DNA from: Treponema sp.
GTDB taxonomy: Bacteria > Spirochaetota > Spirochaetia > Treponematales > Treponemataceae
Assembly: GCA_016293915.1 (NCBI GenBank)
Contig: JAEDCY010000047.1
Location: forward strand, 1 to 19,014
Length of the DNA stretch: 19,014 nt
Reading direction: 5' to 3'
Of this stretch, positions 14,410-19,014 are shown in pieces (the stretch's first letter is position 1; each line of letters opens with the position of its first letter). The notes under the pieces are model-generated. The model saw only the letters and a list, made by a program, of their open reading frames with translations. It ran no database searches and had not been told where the DNA came from. Made by a program: the position numbers and the translations under genes.

Positions 14410-14427
14410 TTAATTCTTTTGTTAGAT
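14400..14427 (+). promoter_or_regulatory. Promoter of apbE
   Basis: TTGATA (14400-14405), 16 bp, TTAGAT (14422-14427). The predicted start site is 14434, one base before the GTG at 14435; no Shine-Dalgarno is present. Confidence 0.5.
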
Positions 14428-14434
14428 TTTTGAC

Positions 14435-15448
14435 GTGAGAAAAACTTGCTTTTCATTATTAATTGGATTCTCTTTATTTTTGATTTCCTGCTCTCAGAAA
14501 AAAACTTCCGAAAGTTTTACTGCCATGAATACTTTTATGACGGTAACCCTTTACTCTTCTTCTTCAAAAAGAGGCGAAACAGTTTGCTATCAGATTCAAA
14601 GTCGTGTTGATGAACTTGAACAGATTCTTTCAACAACACTTCCTTCAAGTGATGTTTTTTTTATTAATCATAATTCTAATTTTCCAGCCAGTCTGAAGCC
14701 TGAATTACAAACTCTTATTGATTTTTCAAAGTTGATCTATGAAAAAACTGAAGGTGCTTTTAATCCAGCCTTATATCCTGTAATCAGAGAGTGGGGCTTT
14801 ACTACTGGAGAATATAAAGTTCCTTCAACAGAGAAAATACAGGAGCTTCTTCTCCATACTGATTTCTCGAAATTATATGATGATGAAAAAATCGAACTTG
14901 ATTTTGGTGCTGTAGGAAAAGGTTATGCTGCAGATGAAGCACTTTTAATTCTTGAAGAAAACGGAATAAAATCTGCCTTGCTTGATTTTGGCGGAAATAT
15001 TCAGGCTCTTGGTAAAAAGCCAGACGGTTCTTTGTGGAAGGTTGGAATTAAAAATCCCTGGAACGGTCAGGTTGCCTGTGCGCTCAGTGTAGAGTCAAAG
15101 GCTGTGGTTACCAGCGGTGGTTACGAAAGATTTTTTGAAGAAGCCGGACACCGGTATATACATATTTTTGATCCAGCAACAGGTAGACCGATTCAGAATG
15201 ATTTAGAAAGTGTGACGATTGTTTGTGAAAGCGGAAAATATGCGGACGCCTTGAGTACTGCTCTTTTTGTTATGGGAAAAGATAAAGCCATTGACTGGTG
15301 GAAAAAACAGATGGCAGAAAAATCTTTTCCTGCTTTTGATTTTATTCTGATTACAAAAGAGCAGCAACTTATCTATTCATCAGGACTTGCAGGATTTATT
15401 GAACCGATGTATCAGTTTGAGTCTGTAGAGTCTGTTTTGCTAGACTAA
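14435..15448 (+). CDS. apbE: FAD:protein FMN transferase lipoprotein (ApbE/Ftp)
   Basis: The 337-residue protein starts at GTG and carries a lipoprotein signal ending in the lipobox LISC (Cys19), so it is anchored to a membrane facing the periplasm. ApbE enzymes transfer FMN from FAD to a Thr or Ser of target redox proteins; treponemal Ftp can also hydrolyse FAD. Diagnostic segments: AMNTFMTVTL (30-39), EGAFNPAL (106-113), LDFGAVGKGYAAD (155-167), LLDFGGNIQALG, VVTSGGYER, HIFDPATGRP (243-252) and ADALSTALFVMG, where Asp271 and Thr275 would bind Mg. All key residues are present. It converges on, and overlaps by 53 bp, the Gx-type membrane gene. No obvious FMN-acceptor protein is encoded in the window. 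Confidence 0.95.
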   Translation: MRKTCFSLLIGFSLFLISCSQKKTSESFTAMNTFMTVTLYSSSSKRGETVCYQIQSRVDELEQILSTTLPSSDVFFINHNSNFPASLKPELQTLIDFSKLIYEKTEGAFNPALYPVIREWGFTTGEYKVPSTEKIQELLLHTDFSKLYDDEKIELDFGAVGKGYAADEALLILEENGIKSALLDFGGNIQALGKKPDGSLWKVGIKNPWNGQVACALSVESKAVVTSGGYERFFEEAGHRYIHIFDPATGRPIQNDLESVTIVCESGKYADALSTALFVMGKDKAIDWWKKQMAEKSFPAFDFILITKEQQLIYSSGLAGFIEPMYQFESVESVLLD

Positions 15449-16442
15449 CAGAAGCTTTCGAATTAATGTTCAATGCGTAAATTATTTTATTAATGATGCT
15501 GCCATCTTTTTCTGTAAAGCGATTAATCATAAGCCTGTAATATTCAAAACTCAAACCAAGCAGAGTGTTTTGTCCAGGTTTTAGACAAACTGCACACTGG
15601 CTCAGAGCACAGACAGTAGAAAGAATCAGAGCCTTTTGTAATGCAAGTGAGAGTGAGCCTTTTGTAATCGAAAAAATCCAGAACTTAAACAAAACTTCTC
15701 CGTTTGGCACAAAAATCATCGAAATAAAAATAAAAAGCCAGAGTGAAAGATGTGGAATAAAAAAGATTTTTCTTTTGCAAAGCTTCTGGGCGATAAGACT
15801 CAAAACAAAAGTACAGCCAAGTACAATCAGATTTTTTATAAAGAAGATTGAAGCTGAAAGGCCAAGCAAAAGAATTGCCAGAATGATTTGAAGGGCCGGG
15901 GTGGTGCGGTTTTGAGGGCTTTGAGAGGCGGCTTCTGTTTCAGGTATTTTTGTAAAGTCCAGATTTTCTTTGATTTTCAATTTTTCGCATAGGAATGCTG
16001 TTAGCGCTCCGCTTATCGTATTAAAAATCAGCATAGGGCCGAGTAAAGAAAAAGTTCCTTTTCCAATGTAAAAAGATGCAAGCCCAATCTGAATAAGGGC
16101 ACTGGCTGCCGAACCTGCAATTGAGATTCCGTAAAGGCTTAAAAGTTTTTTTGAAATCAGCTTATACAAAAGTCTCATAACAAGGGCACTTAAAAGTGAC
16201 TGGGCAAGTGAAATCAAAAAGAAGGGAGAAAAAAGCGTTCCTCCCATAAGCGAGGCCGACACCGCTTTTAAAACTGAAAGTACTATAAAAGAACCAAAGT
16301 CTATATCCAGTGCAATAAGAATTACTGTATTTGCAAAGCCCAGCCTGAAAAATGGAACAAAGCGGGGCAAAATCATTTCTGCATAAGAGAAGAGGAGAGT
16401 GAGTGAGCATAGATAAGCTAGAGATTTATTCCGCGATTGCAT
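15396..16442 (-). CDS. Gx transporter family membrane protein (EetB-like) with EcfT-like C-terminal half
   Basis: The start at ATG 16442 (348 residues) is chosen over an in-frame TTG at 16463 because a good AGGAG lies 7 nt upstream. The N-terminal part (to about residue 165) matches the Gx transporter / 'heptaprenyl diphosphate synthase component I' family, an ECF S-component-like membrane fold with RFVPFFRLGFANTVILIAL near the start. After a hydrophilic linker (about 165-185) a second hydrophobic half follows; its segment VPNGEVLF...SITKGSLSLALQKALIL resembles EcfT/CbiQ transmembrane proteins of ECF transporters. A role in moving a flavin or quinone precursor, or in electron transfer, is inferred from its neighbours. 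It overlaps the NusG-II gene by 17 nt upstream and apbE by 53 nt downstream. Confidence 0.82.
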   Translation of the reverse strand: MQSRNKSLAYLCSLTLLFSYAEMILPRFVPFFRLGFANTVILIALDIDFGSFIVLSVLKAVSASLMGGTLFSPFFLISLAQSLLSALVMRLLYKLISKKLLSLYGISIAGSAASALIQIGLASFYIGKGTFSLLGPMLIFNTISGALTAFLCEKLKIKENLDFTKIPETEAASQSPQNRTTPALQIILAILLLGLSASIFFIKNLIVLGCTFVLSLIAQKLCKRKIFFIPHLSLWLFIFISMIFVPNGEVLFKFWIFSITKGSLSLALQKALILSTVCALSQCAVCLKPGQNTLLGLSFEYYRLMINRFTEKDGSIINKIIYALNINSKASVSLAKQTLQTQTDTSVQ

Positions 16443-16770
16443 CGAATTCTCCTTCTTCTTCAAGAGTTATAATTACATTGTTTGGGAGACAGACCAGCGG
16501 TGAATGCCAGCCCTGATTTACACAGGTTTTGTTAGGACAGGGAGAATCAATAATTCTTACCTTGCCGTCTTTTATTTCAAAGGTTGTGATTCCAAGCGGG
16601 CCGCCCACTTTGTAAATTCCGTCCTGTTTTGCAGAATATTCGTAGTGCTTTTCGTCTGCGTTTACTTTTACGACACTGCCTTTTTGAGAAAAACTTTTTA
16701 CTGTAAGAAAGATTCCGAGTGTGGTAATTGCGATGACGAAAATTAAATCCAGCGGGCGAAGTTTTTTCAT
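16426..16770 (-). CDS. NusG domain II-containing membrane-anchored protein (EetA-like)
   Basis: This 114-residue protein has an N-terminal membrane anchor (about residues 8-26) and a periplasmic NusG domain II, shown by the conserved cysteine motif SPCPNKTCVNQGW (76-88) and VCLPN (93-97). Such proteins recur beside Gx-family membrane genes in flavin-based extracellular electron transfer and flavinylation loci; their biochemical role is unknown. The stop overlaps the Gx gene start, so the two are translationally coupled. The ATG is immediately preceded by a run of eight T and a terminator-like stem (16771-16855), and no Shine-Dalgarno can be seen, so its expression is unusual. Confidence 0.88.
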   Translation of the reverse strand: MKKLRPLDLIFVIAITTLGIFLTVKSFSQKGSVVKVNADEKHYEYSAKQDGIYKVGGPLGITTFEIKDGKVRIIDSPCPNKTCVNQGWHSPLVCLPNNVIITLEEEGEFDAIAE

Positions 16771-16855
16771 AAAAAAAATGGCACACGGATTCGATTTTGC
16801 TAACGCAAAATCCTTTTTTATATGGAATTACGTAGTAATTCCGACCCGTGTGCCA
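16771..16855 (-). terminator. Three-stem terminator/attenuator between gpmI and the NusG-II gene
   Basis: The outer stem is TGGCACACGG (16779-16788) with CCGTGTGCCA (16846-16855), 10 bp perfect. Inside are two perfect 8-bp hairpins, GATTTTGC/GCAAAATC (16793-16800 with 16805-16812) and GGAATTAC/GTAATTCC (16824-16831 with 16835-16842). On the minus strand the outer stem is followed by eight T, then directly by the ATG at 16770. It starts 6 nt after the gpmI stop and reads as a Rho-independent terminator for gpmI. The branched form and its position could instead make it an attenuator. Confidence 0.7.
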
Positions 16856-16861
16856 ATTTAC

Positions 16862-18517
16862 CTATTTAAGGTTAATTATAGACTTATCATAATCTGTAGG
16901 TGGCACAAATCCCATCAAAGTCATCAAAGTTGCTGGCCAGCTAGAGATTCCAAGACCGCTGTTGAGCTCGAGCTCATACTCGCCCTTGTACTCTGGGTCG
17001 TAGATGATTCCAGGAACCGGGTTGAGCGAGTGAGATGTCTTTGGCTTTGGTTCGCCGTCAGCACCCATAGCAACAGAACCGTCCTTCTTGTGCTCGTACA
17101 TATCGTCTGAGTTTCCGTGGTCAGCTGTGAGACAGAGAATACCGCCAGCCTTTTCAATTGCTGCCTTAAGGCGGCCAAGCTGAAGGTCCATACCTTCCAT
17201 AGAACATACAACAGCGTTGAATACACCAGTGTGTCCAACCATATCGCCGTTAGGGTAGTTAAGACGGATGTGGTCATATTTTCCGCTTTCAATAGCTTCG
17301 ATTACCTTGTCAGTAATTTCTGCACACTTCATCCATGGGCGCTGCTCAAAAGGAACAACATCAGATGGAACTTCAATATAAGTTTCAAGATTCTTGTCAA
17401 ACTCGCCAGGGCGGTTACCGTTGAAGAAGTAAGTAACGTGACCATATTTCTGAGTTTCAGAAATTGCCATAAGATGAACGCCAGTCTTTGTAAGATATTC
17501 ACCCATTGTGCGGTCAATGCTAGGTGGGTTTACGAGGAACTGAGCAGGCTTGTGGTTATCACCATCGTATTCCATCATACCTGCATATTCAACAGCAGGG
17601 CGGCGTACGCGGTCAAAGTGAGGGAAGTTGTCTTCTTCGAAAGCAGCAGTAATTTCAAGAGAGCGGTCACCGCGGAAGTTAAAGAAGATTACGCTGTCGC
17701 CGTCAACAATAGGGCCTACAGGCTTTCCGTCTTTTGCGATTACGAACTCGTGCATATCCTGGTCGAGGAGACCGGCATTTTCACTGCGGTAAGTCTTGAT
17801 AGCTTCAGTAGCAGATGCAAACTGACGGCCATCAGCAAGAACGTGAGCGTGCCATCCGCGCTCTACCATAGACCAGTCAGCACCATAGCGGTCCATAGTG
17901 ATGTACATACGTCCACCGCCAGAAGCAATCTGATAATCAACATCGCTGAACTCAGCAAGGAATTTTTCAAGAGGCTCAAAATATTCAAGAGCTGAAGTAG
18001 GAGGAACATCGCGTCCGTCAAGAAGGGCGTGAACGCGCAAAGTCTTTACACCTTCTTTGTGAGCCTGAGTAATCATAGCCTTAAGGTGATCAATGTGAGA
18101 GTGAACGTTACCATCAGAAACAAGACCCATAAGGTGGAAAGTAGTTCCCTTGTCCTGAACATTCTTTACAAGCTTCTTCCATACAGCGCCTTCAAACATG
18201 CTGCCAGAAGAAATAGATTCACCAACAAGCTTAGCACCCTGAGCAAAAACACGACCACAACCCATAGCATTGTGACCAACCTCAGAGTTACCCATATCAT
18301 CATCAGTAGGAAGACCAACAGCAGTTCCGTGAGCCTTAAGCTGAGTGTGAGGGCAGTTAGCAGTAAACCAGTCCAGGTACTTCATCTTAGAAGCCTTAAC
18401 TGCATCTCCCTCTTCATACTTACCATATCCAACGCCGTCCATAATAACCAGGACAACAGGACCACGACGACCCTTCCATTTAGGGTTCTTTTCCAATGCA
18501 TGCATTGTGTCTGCCAT
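16862..18517 (-). CDS. gpmI: 2,3-bisphosphoglycerate-independent phosphoglycerate mutase
   Basis: The 551-residue metal-dependent enzyme interconverts 3- and 2-phosphoglycerate in glycolysis. It has the alkaline-phosphatase-superfamily start VVLVIMDGVG (metal ligand Asp27) and the nucleophile Ser78 in DDDMGNSEVGHNAMG. HSHIDHL and DGRDVPP lie in the phosphotransferase insert domain. NYPNGDMVGHTG and LTADHGNSDDM supply the remaining Mn ligands. Length is slightly above the usual roughly 510. AGGAG 8 nt before the ATG, and a TTGTAA/TATATT promoter about 240 bp upstream, with a repeat element in the leader. It is followed at 6 nt by a three-stem terminator. Confidence 0.96.
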   Translation of the reverse strand: MADTMHALEKNPKWKGRRGPVVLVIMDGVGYGKYEEGDAVKASKMKYLDWFTANCPHTQLKAHGTAVGLPTDDDMGNSEVGHNAMGCGRVFAQGAKLVGESISSGSMFEGAVWKKLVKNVQDKGTTFHLMGLVSDGNVHSHIDHLKAMITQAHKEGVKTLRVHALLDGRDVPPTSALEYFEPLEKFLAEFSDVDYQIASGGGRMYITMDRYGADWSMVERGWHAHVLADGRQFASATEAIKTYRSENAGLLDQDMHEFVIAKDGKPVGPIVDGDSVIFFNFRGDRSLEITAAFEEDNFPHFDRVRRPAVEYAGMMEYDGDNHKPAQFLVNPPSIDRTMGEYLTKTGVHLMAISETQKYGHVTYFFNGNRPGEFDKNLETYIEVPSDVVPFEQRPWMKCAEITDKVIEAIESGKYDHIRLNYPNGDMVGHTGVFNAVVCSMEGMDLQLGRLKAAIEKAGGILCLTADHGNSDDMYEHKKDGSVAMGADGEPKPKTSHSLNPVPGIIYDPEYKGEYELELNSGLGISSWPATLMTLMGFVPPTDYDKSIINLK

Positions 18518-18549
18518 ATATTTAATCTCCTATAAAATAAAACAATTTT

Positions 18550-18729
18550 GGGCGTTCCCAGCCGCCGCTCCGTGCTTCGCACTCCGCGCCGGCTGGTCGG
18601 GCTTTGCGCACTTCCGCTCTCGCTCCATTCCTTCGTTCTGGTGGTTTCGACAAGCCCTTCGACAAGCTCAGGAACCACTCAACCACCGTCACTTCGGAAC
18701 GCCTGCGGCGGTGCTCCAATCCCTAACGC
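18550..18729. repeat. Composite GC-rich repeat element in the gpmI leader
   Basis: The stretch from GGGCGTTCCC to ATCCCTAACGC is far richer in GC and CG than its surroundings. It has runs such as CCGCCGCTCCGTGCTTCGC and GCCGGCTGGTCGGGC and contains the family D palindrome at 18640-18687. Open frames run through it on both strands, but none resembles a protein; they reflect the scarcity of AT-rich stops. It lies between the gpmI promoter and coding region, so it is transcribed. Only one full copy is in the window. Confidence 0.6.
18640..18687. repeat. Palindromic repeat, family D copy C
   Basis: GGTGGTT (18640-18646) and AACCACC (18681-18687) are inverted ends; AACCAC at 18673-18678 offers a competing partner. 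Inside, TTCGACAAGC occurs twice (18646-18655 and 18658-18667) with a 12-bp period. Its ends match those of the copy inside the radical SAM gene. Confidence 0.65.
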
Positions 18730-18755
18730 ATCGTTTAAGAATTAAATTATTTACC

Positions 18756-18784
18756 AATATACAGAAAATCCCATTTTTTTACAA
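18756..18784 (-). promoter_or_regulatory. Promoter of gpmI
   Basis: The minus strand has TTGTAA (18779-18784), 17 bp, TATATT (18756-18761). The transcript would begin near 18749, giving a leader of about 230 nt that includes the composite repeat. Confidence 0.55.
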
Positions 18785-18804
18785 CGCAAAGTGGATTTGC
18801 CTAA

Positions 18805-19014
18805 TTAAGCACCAGCTTCAACCATTCTTGCCTCTTTTCCCCGGGAGCCAGAGAGCATACAAAACTTCTGTAAGTGTGCAGCCGCAGCCGGAGTTACCGG
18901 TATGATTATCCCGGATTTACCTTTTGATAATGATGAAGGCCTTACCGCTGACTGCCGTTTGACTCTTGAATTCCCAGCTTTCGTAATCGCCGTGTGCCGT
19001 ACCCTGTTTCCGCT
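18805..19014 (-). CDS. Partial ORF at window edge, possible IS110-family transposase C-terminal remnant
   Basis: A minus-strand frame enters at the right edge and runs 69 codons to TAA at 18805-18807. Its first part reads SGNRVRHTAITKAGNSRVKR. ITKAGNS followed by basic residues is characteristic of the C-terminal Transposase_20 domain of IS110/IS116/IS902 transposases. The following 49 residues do not look like the usual VEAAW-type continuation, so the gene may be frameshifted or fused to unrelated sequence. A competing rightward frame from an ATG at 18902 stays open to the window end and cannot be excluded. Confidence 0.4.
   Translation of the reverse strand, partial: SGNRVRHTAITKAGNSRVKRQSAVRPSSLSKGKSGIIIPVTPAAAAHLQKFCMLSGSRGKEARMVEAGA

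Noticed and set aside
14372..14435. FMN riboswitch upstream of apbE
   Set aside because: Only 62 bp separate the divergent start codons and both promoters fill that space, so there is no room for the aptamer.
16779..16855. tRNA-like cloverleaf
   Set aside because: It has three stems but no anticodon arm of correct size, no T-loop sequence and a T8 tail; it fits a terminator better.
17117..17995. 292-codon open frame on the plus strand opposite gpmI
   Set aside because: It lies wholly antisense to a well-supported enzyme and has no recognisable domain; the codon bias of gpmI explains it.
18507..18905. 132-codon plus-strand open frame
   Set aside because: It runs through the GC-rich composite repeat, where stops are rare, and encodes no recognisable protein.

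Overview
The window looks like chromosomal DNA from a host-associated spirochaete, most likely a gut or rumen Treponema. This is inference from gene content: a cofactor-independent phosphoglycerate mutase, a flavin-transferase lipoprotein next to Gx/NusG-II membrane genes, a LytTR/DUF3021 pair, and many GC-rich palindromic repeats in an otherwise AT-leaning genome. No rRNA, tRNA, CRISPR array or complete insertion sequence is visible.

Layout. 1-2300 is a decayed defence/mobile patch: a 5'-truncated type III restriction helicase-nuclease and a HigB/HigA-type toxin-antitoxin locus whose toxin has lost two segments while promoter, operator-like palindrome and antitoxin persist. 2300-4835 holds a GNAT acetyltransferase convergent with malQ (4-alpha-glucanotransferase). 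4836-5371 is mostly non-coding, with a GC-rich double-hairpin repeat and a row of 36-bp inverted-repeat units TCCGATA-N22-TATCGGA. 5364-7576 has a GNAT gene divergent from an apparent operon of predicted outer-membrane protein, LytTR regulator and DUF3021 membrane protein; an 11-bp direct repeat upstream is a candidate LytTR operator. 7586-10621 (minus) holds an esterase, a GNAT, a PflX-like radical SAM protein and an unknown acidic protein; the radical SAM gene carries a palindromic repeat in frame. 10773-14372 has tatD convergent with a three-gene operon (membrane-anchored EEP-family hydrolase, orphan adenine methyltransferase, pseudouridine synthase). 14435-16770 is a flavin/redox membrane module: ApbE lipoprotein, a Gx-type membrane protein with an EcfT-like C-terminal half, and a NusG-domain-II protein. 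16862-18517 is gpmI, and the right edge has a composite repeat plus a probable IS110-type transposase remnant.

Three threads run through the window. (1) Several nested-palindrome repeat families sit at gene ends, and some supply coding sequence or stop codons. (2) Seven starts lie 0-3 nt from the transcription start predicted from a -10 box and lack a Shine-Dalgarno, whereas genes inside operons generally have one; this suggests leaderless translation of operon-first genes. (3) The ApbE/Gx-EcfT/NusG-II set resembles flavin-based electron-transfer or flavinylation loci. The best candidates for something new are the in-frame palindromic insertion in the radical SAM gene, the TCCGATA array, the three-stem terminator abutting the NusG-II start codon, and the Gx-EcfT fusion.
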